Assembly (NCBI RefSeq): GCF_032911445.1
Contig: NZ_JAWJEJ010000001.1
Span: forward strand, 434,001 to 498,000
Origin: Sphingomonas sp. HF-S4
GTDB taxonomy: Bacteria > Pseudomonadota > Alphaproteobacteria > Sphingomonadales > Sphingomonadaceae
Reading direction: 5' to 3'
DNA length: 64,000 nt
Position 1 is the stretch's first letter. Each line of letters opens with the position of its first letter. The position numbers and the translations under genes are program-made. This document shows positions 41,046 to 49,648 of the stretch, piece by piece. Under the pieces are notes generated by a model. It made no database searches and was not told where the DNA came from. It saw nothing but the letters and a program-made list of their open reading frames with translations.

Positions 41046-43507
41046 GCGAGTTCCTCCGTGCGGATGGGGGTGAAGGCGGCCATGTGCGCGTGCTGCTCGC
41101 GGGCGTCGCCGGCGACGCGCTCGGCCCAGGGATCGTCCTGGCTGAAGGTCTGGGAATACCAGAAGCGCGCCGCGAGAGTGTCTCGGGCGACTTCGTCCTC
41201 GACGATGCGGTCCTTCAGATACTGCAAACCCACGCGCTCGATCCACGGCGCGGTGCGCTCGAGATAGCGGGCTTCCTCGCGGTAGAGCTGCACGAAGGCG
41301 GCGGCATAGTGCATCGCTTCGTCTTCGGTCGCGACCTTCACGAGCAGGTCGGTCGCGCGGACATGGATGCCGCCATTGCCGCCGACATGGAGCTCGTAGC
41401 CCGAATCCACGCAGACCACGCCGAAGTCCTTGATCGTCGCCTCGGCGCAGTTCCGCGGGCAGCCCGAGACGGCCATCTTGAACTTGTGCGGCATCCACGA
41501 GCCCCAGAAGCCGCGTTCCAGCTTCACGCCGAGACCGGTGGAGTCCTGGGTGCCGAAGCGGCACCATTCGGAGCCCACGCACGTCTTCACCGTACGCAGC
41601 GCCTTTCCGTACGCGTGGCCCGAGACCATCCCCGCGGCATTGAGATCGGCCCAGACGGCGGGCAGGTCCTCCTTCCGGATCCCGAAAATGTCGAGCCGCT
41701 GGCCGCCGGTGACCTTCACCATCGGCGCGTCGTACTTCTCGACGACATCGGCGATCGCGCGCAGCTCCCTGGGGCTGGTGATGCCGCCCCACATGCGCGG
41801 GACGACCGAATAGGTGCCGTCCTTCTGGATGTTGGCGTGCATGCGCTCGTTGACGAAGCGGCTCTGCTGGTCATCCTGATAGTCGCCGGGCAGCGCGCAG
41901 AGCAGGTAATAGTTTAGCGCCGGCCGGCAGCTCGAACAGCCATCGGGCGTGGACCAGTGCAGCTTCTGCATCACCTCGGGGATCGAGCGCATGCCCTGCA
42001 CGACGATCTCGCGGCGGACATCGTCATGGCCGAAGCTGGTGCACTTGCACATCGTCTTGGGACCCGACTGGACCGCATCGCCGAGCGTGACCGCGAGCAG
42101 CGTCTCGACCAGCCCGGTGCACGAGCCGCAGCTCGCCGAGGCCTTGCAGCCGGTGCGGACGGCATCGAGGCTGGCCGCGCCCTTTGCGATGCAGGCGACG
42201 ACCTCGCCCTTGGACACGCCGTTGCAGCCGCAGATCTCGGCATCGTCCGAGAGCGCCGCAACGGCCGCCTTAGGGTCCGCTTGCCCCCCTCCCTGGGCGA
42301 AGGCCTGGCCGAAGATCAGCAGGTCGCGGAGATCGGAGATGTCCTCCTGCTTCTTCAAGAGGTCGAAATACCAGCTGCCATCGGCGGTATCGCCGTAGAG
42401 GACCGCACCGACGATGCGGTCGTCCTTCACCACCACGCGCTTGTAGATGCCGCGGCTGGCATCGCGCAGCACGATGTCCTCGGCGCCGTCGCCACCGGAG
42501 AAGTCACCCGCCGAGAACAGGTCGATGCCCGAGACCTTGAGCTTGGTCGAAGTGACCGAGCCGCGATAGCCGGTGGGCGCCTCGACCAGCCCGTCGGCGA
42601 GCGCCCGGCACATCTCCCAGAGCGGTGCGACCAGGCCGTAGACATTGCCGTCATGCTCGACGCATTCGCCGACCGCGAGCACATCGGGATCGCTGGTGAT
42701 CATATGATCGTCGACGTGGATGCCGCGGCCGACCGCCAGCCCGGCCTCGCGCGCGAGCGCGGTCGAGGGGCGGATGCCCACCGCCATCACCACCAGGCTC
42801 GCCGGGATCACGCGTCCGTCCTTGAGCTTCACGCCCTCGACATGATCGGTGCCCAGGATCTCGGCGGTGTCGGCGCCGGTCAGGATCGTCTGGCCGCGCG
42901 ATTCGAGCTCGGACTTGAGCAGCCAGCCCGCCGCCTCGTCGAGCTGGCGCTCCATCAGCGTTGGCATCAGATGCAGCACGGTGACCTTCATGCCGCGCAG
43001 GGTGAGGCCATGCGCCGCCTCGAGGCCGAGCAGGCCGCCGCCGATCACCACGGCATCGCCACCCTTGTCGGCCGCCTCCAGCATCGCATCGACATCCTTC
43101 ATGTCGCGGAAGCTGATCACGCCGGGCAGGTCCTTGCCCGGCACCGGGATGATGAAGGGATCCGAGCCGGTGGCGATCAGCAGCTTGTCATAGCGCACGG
43201 TGCGCCCGCTGGCGGCCGTGACGGTCTGCGCCGCGCGGTCGATCCCGGTGACGCTGTCGCCGGGGACCAGCTCGATGCCGTTGCCGTCATACCAGTCGCG
43301 CGGGTTGATCACGATCTCGTCGAAGGTCTTCTCACCGGCGAGCACGGGCGAGAGCATGATCCGGTTGTAGTTTACGTGCGGCTCGGCGCCGAAGATCGTC
43401 ACCCGGTAGCGGTTCGGATCGCGCGCGAGCAGTTCCTCTACGGCGCGGCAGCCGGCCATGCCGTTGCCGATAACCACCAGATGCGGTCGGTTGATGTGGT
43501 GCGTCAT
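41042..43507 (-). CDS. nirB: NAD(P)H-dependent nitrite reductase large subunit
   Basis: The protein has 821 residues. In order: an FAD/NAD(H) module ('LVVIGNGMAGCRAVEELLA', 'AVVIGGGLLGLEAAHGL'), BFD-like [2Fe-2S] domains ('EICGCNGVSKGEVV', 'CGSCTGLVETLLA'), then the sirohaem and [4Fe-4S] reductase half with 'VGSEWCRFGTQDSTGLG' and 'VSGCPRNCAEATIKD' holding the four cysteine ligands. It reduces nitrite to ammonium in the cytoplasm using NADH. It sits between the transporter gene and nirD, within the NasT-controlled operon. Confidence 0.97.
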   Translation of the reverse strand: MTHHINRPHLVVIGNGMAGCRAVEELLARDPNRYRVTIFGAEPHVNYNRIMLSPVLAGEKTFDEIVINPRDWYDGNGIELVPGDSVTGIDRAAQTVTAASGRTVRYDKLLIATGSDPFIIPVPGKDLPGVISFRDMKDVDAMLEAADKGGDAVVIGGGLLGLEAAHGLTLRGMKVTVLHLMPTLMERQLDEAAGWLLKSELESRGQTILTGADTAEILGTDHVEGVKLKDGRVIPASLVVMAVGIRPSTALAREAGLAVGRGIHVDDHMITSDPDVLAVGECVEHDGNVYGLVAPLWEMCRALADGLVEAPTGYRGSVTSTKLKVSGIDLFSAGDFSGGDGAEDIVLRDASRGIYKRVVVKDDRIVGAVLYGDTADGSWYFDLLKKQEDISDLRDLLIFGQAFAQGGGQADPKAAVAALSDDAEICGCNGVSKGEVVACIAKGAASLDAVRTGCKASASCGSCTGLVETLLAVTLGDAVQSGPKTMCKCTSFGHDDVRREIVVQGMRSIPEVMQKLHWSTPDGCSSCRPALNYYLLCALPGDYQDDQQSRFVNERMHANIQKDGTYSVVPRMWGGITSPRELRAIADVVEKYDAPMVKVTGGQRLDIFGIRKEDLPAVWADLNAAGMVSGHAYGKALRTVKTCVGSEWCRFGTQDSTGLGVKLERGFWGSWMPHKFKMAVSGCPRNCAEATIKDFGVVCVDSGYELHVGGNGGIHVRATDLLVKVATEDEAMHYAAAFVQLYREEARYLERTAPWIERVGLQYLKDRIVEDEVARDTLAARFWYSQTFSQDDPWAERVAGDAREQHAHMAAFTPIRTEELA

Positions 43508-43544
43508 GGCTGAAGCCTTGTCGAGGGAAAGGGGAGGGCGCGCA

Positions 43545-44834
43545 TCAGATCCGCACGCCCTGGGCGGCGGCGCCCCAGCGCGTGCGCCAGCTGGCCTTGA
43601 CCAAGCTGAGCGCGGTGAGCGCCACCAGGGCGAGCAGCGCGAAGATCAGGAAGCCAGGGCCGAAGCTGCCGGTCACCTGCCGTGCCAGGCCGAGCGAGGA
43701 GGCGAGGTAGAAGCCGCCTACGCCGCCCGCCATGCCGACCAGGCCGGTCAGGATGCCGATCTCCTTGCCGAAGCGCTGCGGCACCAGCTGGAACACCGCG
43801 CCATTGCCGGTGCCGAGCGCGAGCATCGCGATGACGAACAGGGTGAGCGCGATGCCCAAGCTGGCGGGCGAGGTGCTGACGCCGAGCAGGGCGAGCGCCG
43901 CGACCACGTACACCGCGGTGAGCGCCGCGACGCCGCCTACCCGGTCGGCCAGCGCGCCGCCGAGCGGGCGGACCAGCGATCCGGCGAACACGCAGGCCGC
44001 GGTGCAATAGCCGGCGGTGATCGTGCTCAGCGCGAACTGGTCGGTGAAATAGATGGTCAGCGACGAGGCGAGGCCCGAGAAGCCGCCGAAGGTGACGCCG
44101 TAGAAAAGCATGAGCCACCAGGCGTCCGCAGTCTTGAGCGGCTCGAGATAGGCGGCAAGCGGCTTGGGTGCGGGCTGGTTCGGCGCGTCCTTGGCCAGCA
44201 CTATGTAGACGACCAGCACGATCGCCAGCGGGATGCAGGCGAGGCCGAGCACGGCGTTCCAGCCGAATGTCTTGGCCAGCATCGGCGCGAAGAGCGCGGC
44301 GAGCACGGTGCCGGAATTGCCCATGCCGGCGATGCCCATCGCCTTGCCCTGATGCTCGGGCGGATACCAGCGGCTGGCAAGCGGCAGCGCGACTGCGAAA
44401 CTGGCGCCGGCAAACCCGAGCACCCCGCCCAGGGCTAGCGTGCCGGCGAAGCTGTGCACGCCCATCCGCCAGGCAACGAACAGGCCAGCGATCACGATGA
44501 CCTGGCCGATCACGCCGGTGCGCTTCGGGCCGATCCGGTCGGCAAGCAGACCGACGAGCAGCCGCAGCACTGCGCCGGCGAGGGTGGGCGTCGCCACCAT
44601 CAGGCCCTTCTGCGCCGGGCTCAGCCCGATATCCCGGGCAATCTCCGGGGCGAGCGGCCCGAGCAGCACCCAGACCATGAAGGCCAGGTCGAAATAGAGA
44701 AAGGCGGCGATCAGAGTCGGCGTGTGGCCGCTGCTCCAGAAGGCCGATTTGGGGGGTGGGGTCGGGAAGGGTTCGACCTCGGCGCCCCCGCCCATCGCAT
44801 CATAGCCTTCGCGCAACAACTCGGCGATTTTCAT
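43545..44834 (-). CDS. Nitrate/nitrite MFS transporter (NarK/NasA-type)
   Basis: The 429-residue protein has twelve predicted helices. The two nitrate-signature regions are visible: 'GFAGASFAVALPLASRWYPP' with 'GKAMGIAGMGNSGTVLAALF', and 'LGTGNGAVFQLVPQRFGKEI' with 'GLVGMAGGVGGFYLASSLG'. It would import nitrate (and export or import nitrite) at the inner membrane. Start ATG 44834 is preceded by GGGGGAG. It is the first structural gene after the ANTAR leader and terminator, so its expression depends on antitermination. Confidence 0.93.
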   Translation of the reverse strand: MKIAELLREGYDAMGGGAEVEPFPTPPPKSAFWSSGHTPTLIAAFLYFDLAFMVWVLLGPLAPEIARDIGLSPAQKGLMVATPTLAGAVLRLLVGLLADRIGPKRTGVIGQVIVIAGLFVAWRMGVHSFAGTLALGGVLGFAGASFAVALPLASRWYPPEHQGKAMGIAGMGNSGTVLAALFAPMLAKTFGWNAVLGLACIPLAIVLVVYIVLAKDAPNQPAPKPLAAYLEPLKTADAWWLMLFYGVTFGGFSGLASSLTIYFTDQFALSTITAGYCTAACVFAGSLVRPLGGALADRVGGVAALTAVYVVAALALLGVSTSPASLGIALTLFVIAMLALGTGNGAVFQLVPQRFGKEIGILTGLVGMAGGVGGFYLASSLGLARQVTGSFGPGFLIFALLALVALTALSLVKASWRTRWGAAAQGVRI

Positions 44835-44863
44835 CTCGCGGGCTCCCCCGTGCCGCAGGCACG

Positions 44864-44913
44864 AAAAAAGCCGCTGTCGATCTCCCGCGAGGCGGGGATC
44901 GGACAGCGGCTTT
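44864..44913 (-). terminator. Strong leader terminator (attenuator) of the nitrate operon
   Basis: On the minus strand AAAGCCGCTGTC pairs with GACAGCGGCTTT, and the inner part (CGATC...GATCG, CCGC...GCGG) continues the stem. A run of six T follows. It lies in the untranslated leader, 30 bases before the transporter ATG and directly after the ANTAR hairpins. By default it would stop transcription into the structural genes. Confidence 0.93.
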
Positions 44914-44932
44914 GCTGAATTCCGGTGAAGCT

Positions 44933-44985
44933 CCGAGCCCACGCTGGCCCGGATCTTCGATAAGGCCACCCGTTCATTCGGGCGA
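44933..44985 (-). ncRNA. ANTAR (NasT-binding) leader RNA with two hexaloop hairpins
   Basis: Read on the minus strand, hairpin 1 (44969-44982, extendable to 44985) is CCCG-AATGAA-CGGG and hairpin 2 (44933-44952) has CCGGGCC/GGCTCGG arms around AGCGTG. Both loops are six bases with A at position 1 and G at position 4, the defining ANTAR target. The linker is 16 bases. The attenuator follows at 44864. nasT and nasS lie just upstream. Established model for ANTAR systems: bound NasT favours the hairpin pair over the terminator, allowing readthrough when nitrate is present. Confidence 0.9.
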
Positions 44986-45031
44986 CGATCAAAGCTGACC
45001 TATCAGCGCTTTCTTCGCAAGTGCAAAAATT

Positions 45032-46240
45032 TCAATTTTGCTTCAGGGTACGCAAATACCCCGGAATATCCTGCGGATCGAAAGGCTTGCCGTCAAAGAA
45101 CTGATCGGGCGAGAGCGTCAGGCTCCCCTGATGTGATGCGGCTGCGAGCGGAATGGCGAGCGCGCCTTCGACTTTCGAACTCGCCCCAGGCAGTGCGACT
45201 CCGCTCCCGGCCAGCGCGCGGCGATACAGGTCGGACCGGAACACGCCCGCCGAGGCTGCCTGCGCTTCGGGGCTTGGCTCGACCATGTCCCAGCGGAGGA
45301 ACTGCGAGTAGATCCACAGTGCCTGACTGCGCCATGGGAAGTTCGCCGCGCCGCCGTGAAAGACCAGGAACTCGGGCACTGCGACGGGCTCACCCTCTTG
45401 TACCAGCGATATGCGCCCGGCGAGCGCCTGACGGAGCAGGTCGGCGGGTTGGCCGACATAATCGGGGCGGGCGAGCAGCGCGGCGAGGTCCGCGTGGTTG
45501 GCGGGATCATCGCACCACGCGGCAGCACGGTCGAGCGCGCGCAGCAGTTGATCGAGCGTATCCGGATTGCTCTCCGCCCAATCGGTCCGGGTGGCGAGGA
45601 CCTTTTCCACGCCGCGCCGCCAGATATTCACGCCCACCGCGGCGATCTCGCCGATCCCTTCCGCTACCGCGACGCTGCTCCACGGCTCGCCGGCGATGAA
45701 GCCGTCGATCTCGCCCAGCCGCAGCGCCTGGGTCATCAGCGAGGGCGGCAGCACGCGCAGGCTCACGTCGCGGTCCGGGTTCACCCCGGCATAGCCCAGC
45801 CAGTAACGCAGCATCAGCGCGTGGCTCGAATAGCGATGGACGATGCCGAGCACCGGCTTGCGGCGATGCAGCCCGATCGCGGCGGCGAAATCATGCGCGG
45901 TCGCTTCCGGATCGGCGATGCGCCGGCGCAGATCGGGGTCGAGCGCTGCGGCAAGCTCGCGCGATAGCGTCAGCGCGTTGCCATTGTCGTTGAGCTTGAA
46001 CGGCGCGGCAATCGCACAGGGCGCCTGGCTCAGCCCCAGCGTGACCGCGACGGCGAGCGGCGCGAGCATGTGCGCCGCCTGAACCTGGCCATAGACCAGC
46101 CGGTCGCGCACCGTCGCCCAGCTGGTGTCGCGGATCAGCGACAGCGCGATCCCTTCGGCCTCGGCGAAGCCCCGCTCGCGCGCGGCAATAAGCGGCGCCG
46201 CGTCGGTAAGCGGTAGAAAGGCGATCGAAAGCGGCGTCAT
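45032..46240 (-). CDS. nasS: NasS-type cytoplasmic nitrate sensor (NrtA-like)
   Basis: The 402-residue protein is homologous to nitrate-binding ABC solute receptors (NrtA/CmpA type) but has no signal peptide. It starts 'MTPLSIAFLPLTDAAPLIAA' and continues 'DRLVYGQVQAAHMLAPLAVA', both typical. Lack of export marks it as the sensor NasS, which binds NasT in the absence of nitrate and releases it when nitrate or nitrite is bound. Its ATG overlaps the nasT stop (ATGA), so the two are made together. The leader RNA lies 46 bases downstream of its stop. Confidence 0.93.
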   Translation of the reverse strand: MTPLSIAFLPLTDAAPLIAARERGFAEAEGIALSLIRDTSWATVRDRLVYGQVQAAHMLAPLAVAVTLGLSQAPCAIAAPFKLNDNGNALTLSRELAAALDPDLRRRIADPEATAHDFAAAIGLHRRKPVLGIVHRYSSHALMLRYWLGYAGVNPDRDVSLRVLPPSLMTQALRLGEIDGFIAGEPWSSVAVAEGIGEIAAVGVNIWRRGVEKVLATRTDWAESNPDTLDQLLRALDRAAAWCDDPANHADLAALLARPDYVGQPADLLRQALAGRISLVQEGEPVAVPEFLVFHGGAANFPWRSQALWIYSQFLRWDMVEPSPEAQAASAGVFRSDLYRRALAGSGVALPGASSKVEGALAIPLAAASHQGSLTLSPDQFFDGKPFDPQDIPGYLRTLKQN

Positions 46241-46818
46241 CGCCCGTCTCCCAGCAGGTCAGCGGCAGTAATCAGGGCGTCGGCGACTTCGGCGATGCGC
46301 CGGCCCTGCCGCATCGCGGTGGTGCGCAGCAGTGCATAGGCCTCGGGCTCGCTGAGGCCGCGGCTCTGCATCAGGATCGCCTTGGCGCGGTCCACCGTCT
46401 TTCGCTCGGCAAGCTCGGTGCGCGCGGCGTCCAGTTCGCCCTGGAGCTTGGAGAACGCGTTGAACCGCCGGATCGCCAGTTCGAGGACGGGCTTCACCCG
46501 GTCCTTGCGCAACCCATCGACGACATAGGCGGAGACGCCGGCATCGATCGCGGCGCCGATCATGCTCTCGTCCGACTGATCGACGAACATCGCGATCGGC
46601 CGTGCCAGTGCCCGGCTCACCGCCAGCATTTCCTCGAGCGAATCGCGATTGGCGTTACCGAGGTTCATCAGCACCACATCGGGTGCCATTCGTTCCAGCC
46701 GTGCGACAAAGGCGCCATGCGGCGGCACGACGTCGATTTCCTCGAAGCCGGCCTCGCGCAATCCCTCCTCCAGGATCGTGGCGCGCAACCCGCTGTCGTC
46801 GATAATGGCAATGCGCAA
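46237..46818 (-). CDS. nasT: NasT-type ANTAR antiterminator with altered receiver domain
   Basis: The protein has 193 residues. Residues 1-120 are a response-regulator receiver fold ('MRIAIIDDSGLRATILEEGL'). Residues about 130-190 form the RNA-binding ANTAR domain ('RKTVDRAKAILMQSRGLSEP', 'AYALLRTTAMRQGRRIAEVA'). The usual phospho-acceptor Asp after beta-3 is Asn52 ('VVLMNLGN'), so phosphorylation there is unlikely and control by NasS sequestration fits. It antiterminates the nitrate operon through the leader RNA at 44933-44985. It heads the unit; I could not pick out a promoter in the 214 bases upstream. Confidence 0.93.
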   Translation of the reverse strand: MRIAIIDDSGLRATILEEGLREAGFEEIDVVPPHGAFVARLERMAPDVVLMNLGNANRDSLEEMLAVSRALARPIAMFVDQSDESMIGAAIDAGVSAYVVDGLRKDRVKPVLELAIRRFNAFSKLQGELDAARTELAERKTVDRAKAILMQSRGLSEPEAYALLRTTAMRQGRRIAEVADALITAADLLGDGR

Positions 46819-47032
46819 CGCCGGTCCCCAAGCCTATGCGCGCGAGGCTACCGGCGACACCGCGTACGTCAACGCCGCGCGGGAACATGGCTGCCATCGA
46901 AGCCGCGCACCTCACGCGCGACGATTGCCTGGGCAAGGCCGGGACGGTCCGCGCTTTCAGCGAGAGTTGGGCGATCCACGCAATCCCCACGTCGATGTTC
47001 TCATCATGTTCCAAATTCGCTATACCGGGTGG

Positions 47033-47230
47033 ATGGAACGAGTCGCAACGTCATCGGCGCTAACCGCCGCTATCCTCGCCGCCCCTGGCTGGGCAAAGAT
47101 CGGCCTGGCGTCCCGCAATGGGCGCATGCGCGAGCGCGCAGCGCAGGAATTGGCCGAGACGGTTCTAGATCGTCTGCAAAGCGATTTCGCGCAGGAAGCG
47201 CACCCGGATCAAATTCCGTTGGCGCTGTGA
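47033..47230 (+). CDS. Small protein resembling DUF6771
   Basis: The 65-residue protein begins MERVATSSALTAAILAAPGW and continues with a helical part ('ERAAQELAETVLDRLQSDFA'). The 'AAPGWAKIGL...MRERAAQ' pattern resembles the small sphingomonad DUF6771 family as I remember it; this recall is uncertain. ATG 47033 has only a weak purine stretch before it; ATG 47006 would add nine residues. It converges with the subunit-3 gene (19 bases between). No role is known. Confidence 0.55.
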   Translation: MERVATSSALTAAILAAPGWAKIGLASRNGRMRERAAQELAETVLDRLQSDFAQEAHPDQIPLAL

Positions 47231-47249
47231 TGCCGTCGGGATCCGCCGC

Positions 47250-47945
47250 TCAATCCGTCGGCAGGCCCAATTCGCGAAGAACCCCCGCATAATGCGCCAG
47301 CGCCTCCGGCGTCGGGCCGGGATACTCCCCCGGGGTCGGCTGGTCGCCGATATATCCCATATCGGCCTTGCCTTCTTCGAGGCTGTAATAGCCCAGCACG
47401 AAAAGATAGCGCAGGCCGTCCATGAACGCGACCGGCTTCGCCAACCGCGCATCGGGGGTCTCGACGGTGAGCGCGTCGAGCAGCGCAGCGCGATGAGACG
47501 CCGTGATCGCGGTAAATTCCGCCTGGTGCAGCGCCCGGCTCTGCGCATCGAGCCAGATCAGCCCGCCGAGCAGCAGTTCGCGGTCCCGCCGCTGCACCGG
47601 ATAGGGTGCGCTGATCCACTCGTCGACAAACCCGCCGACACCCAATGCGCCCGCACCCGGCGACTTGCCATCGGCGGGCAGGATCATGTCGCCGAGCATA
47701 TCGACCGTTGCACGCTGTGCCGTGCTCAACGTCAGCGGCCAGGTCACTTTGGGCTCCATGAGGTTCGGATCGCGCCCATAGCCTTGCGCTGGCGGGGGCG
47801 GGGGCAGCGTGGGGGGCCATGCCACCACCTCGAACGGCGCAGGGGTACCCGGGCCTGCGGCCAGTGCAGGTGACGTCCAGCGGGCGAGCGGCAGTGCCGC
47901 CGCGGCCATCACCCACTGCAATGTCTGGCGGCGTGAGGGTGTCAT
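47250..47945 (-). CDS. Gluconate 2-dehydrogenase subunit 3-like protein, Tat-exported
   Basis: The 231-residue protein has a twin-arginine signal ('MTPSRRQTLQWVMAAAALPL'). The mature part has 'TVDMLGDMILPADGKSPGAG', 'GFVDEWISAPYPVQRRDREL' and 'GGLIWLDAQSRALHQAEF', typical of subunit 3 of GMC-type dehydrogenases. This small subunit carries the Tat signal for its FAD-containing partner, which has none, so the complex would be exported folded. Its ATG overlaps the GMC stop (ATGA). No cytochrome c subunit is present next to it. Confidence 0.88.
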   Translation of the reverse strand: MTPSRRQTLQWVMAAAALPLARWTSPALAAGPGTPAPFEVVAWPPTLPPPPPAQGYGRDPNLMEPKVTWPLTLSTAQRATVDMLGDMILPADGKSPGAGALGVGGFVDEWISAPYPVQRRDRELLLGGLIWLDAQSRALHQAEFTAITASHRAALLDALTVETPDARLAKPVAFMDGLRYLFVLGYYSLEEGKADMGYIGDQPTPGEYPGPTPEALAHYAGVLRELGLPTD

Positions 47946-49648
47946 GCGAGAGCTCCGGATTTCAGGCGGGCAGCGAGCCGCTCGGACGCGCGTAGCGCCA
48001 AGGCCAGGATCGTGAGGGTAGGGTTCTTGTGAGCGCCCGAGGCGAAGATCGCGCCATCCATCAGGAACAGGTTCTTGACGTCCCAGGCCTGACCATAGCT
48101 GTCGACCACCGAAGACCGCGGATCGGCGCCCATCCGCGCGGTGCCGAGCTCATGGATGATCTCGCCACCAGCAGTGATGAGCTTTTCGGGCGGCAGCTCG
48201 GGACTGAGGATCGTGGCGTTCATCCGCTTGAACACGGCATGCGCGATGCGCTGCCCATGCGCGACCTGGTTGAGTTCGTGCTGCGACCAGCGGAACGAGA
48301 AGCGCAGCACGGGAATGCCGAAGCGATCCTTTACGCCTTGGTCGATCTCGCAGAAGGTGTCCTTGTTGGGGATCATCTCGCCGCGCAATGTCATGCCGAT
48401 CGTCGCCCCGGAGGCGGCGCGGACGGCTTTCTTCAGCCCCGCGCCCCAGACCCGCGGCAGCGTCGCGGCCGGCGGGATGCCGAAGCGGCCGCCGATCTCG
48501 AAGTGATAGCCGCGCGCGAAATCCAGTTCGCCGCGCTTCTGTTCCCCGTACAACCAAAACGGAATGTAGACGTGCTGCCCGCCGATCCCGTCCTCGTTGT
48601 AGCGCGGACGATCGGCGAGTGCGGGGACGAACGCCCGGAACGACGCGCCGGTCGAATCGGTGAGATTGCGCCCGAGCTCGCCCGAAGCGTTGGCGAGCCC
48701 GGCGGGGCTCTCGCCGGAATTGAGCAGCAGTCGCGTCGTCTCGAGGGTCCCCGCCGCCAGGACGACCGCCCGGGCCTCGACCTTGTGCCGCGCGCCGGTC
48801 TTTCGATCGACATATTCGACCCCGGCGGCGCGATCCTTGCCGGCCATCACCACCTTCGAGACCATTGCGTCGGTGACCACCGTCAGCCTGCCGGTGGCCT
48901 TCGCGATCGGCAGGAACGACGTGGTTGTCTGGAAAAACGCGCCGATCGTGCACCCGCGGGTGCAGGGCGTCGCATTGAAGCAGGCGCTGCGCGGCGCGAC
49001 GTCGTGGGGCATGTCGCGCGTGAGTACCGCGGTATGCGCGGCCCGCACCGGGATTCCCATGCTTTCGCACGTCGCCTTGAGCAGCATCTCGGGGACACGG
49101 GGCTTGGGCGGCGGCATCAGACAGTTCGCCGGCGAATCCGGATGGTTCTCCAGCTCGAGACGGCCGCCATTCACGCCGATCATTCGCTCCACGCGGTCGT
49201 AGAAGGGCGCGACGTCGTCATAGCCGATCGGCCAATCCACGCCCAGCCCGTCGCGCGAGAACGGCTTGAAATCGTACGGACCCCAACGCGGCGCATGGCG
49301 GCCCCAGTGGTTGGTCCGCCCGCCGAGCATGCGGGGGCGGTACCAGCGGAAGTCGCTGCCCTCGCGCATGGTGTAGGGCTCGCCGTCCACTTCCCATCCA
49401 CCGCCCACGGTCGCGTCGAAATAGCCGAACGGCTTGTCGGGGGTTGCCGCGCCGCGCAGGGGCGCAGCGCTCTCGGGCGCCATCATGTTGACTTCGGACT
49501 GGGGATCATAGTCGCGTCCCGCCTCCAGTATCAGGCAGCGCAGGCCCGCCTGAGTGAGGCTGAAGGCGGCCATGCCGCCGGCGGCACCCGAGCCGACGAT
49601 GATGACATCGACGGTCGTCGTCGCCGGATCGAACGTATCGAGCGTCAC
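47942..49648 (-). CDS. GMC-family FAD oxidoreductase, probable glycoside 3-dehydrogenase
   Basis: The 568-residue protein has a Rossmann FAD motif at residues about 13-44 ('VDVIIVGSGAAGGMAAFSL', then 'LILEAG'). The 'GRTNHWGRHAPRW' block and the C-terminal 'FLMDGAIFASGAHKNPTLTI' carry the His and Asn expected at the GMC active site. The HWGR/subunit-3 combination matches membrane- or periplasm-linked glucoside 3-dehydrogenases (LacA-type) that oxidise the C3-OH of sugars. It starts at GTG 49648, overlapping the DUF1080 stop (GTGA). The adjacent 3-keto-glycoside hydrolase supports the C3 assignment. Confidence 0.87.
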   Translation of the reverse strand: MTLDTFDPATTTVDVIIVGSGAAGGMAAFSLTQAGLRCLILEAGRDYDPQSEVNMMAPESAAPLRGAATPDKPFGYFDATVGGGWEVDGEPYTMREGSDFRWYRPRMLGGRTNHWGRHAPRWGPYDFKPFSRDGLGVDWPIGYDDVAPFYDRVERMIGVNGGRLELENHPDSPANCLMPPPKPRVPEMLLKATCESMGIPVRAAHTAVLTRDMPHDVAPRSACFNATPCTRGCTIGAFFQTTTSFLPIAKATGRLTVVTDAMVSKVVMAGKDRAAGVEYVDRKTGARHKVEARAVVLAAGTLETTRLLLNSGESPAGLANASGELGRNLTDSTGASFRAFVPALADRPRYNEDGIGGQHVYIPFWLYGEQKRGELDFARGYHFEIGGRFGIPPAATLPRVWGAGLKKAVRAASGATIGMTLRGEMIPNKDTFCEIDQGVKDRFGIPVLRFSFRWSQHELNQVAHGQRIAHAVFKRMNATILSPELPPEKLITAGGEIIHELGTARMGADPRSSVVDSYGQAWDVKNLFLMDGAIFASGAHKNPTLTILALALRASERLAARLKSGALA

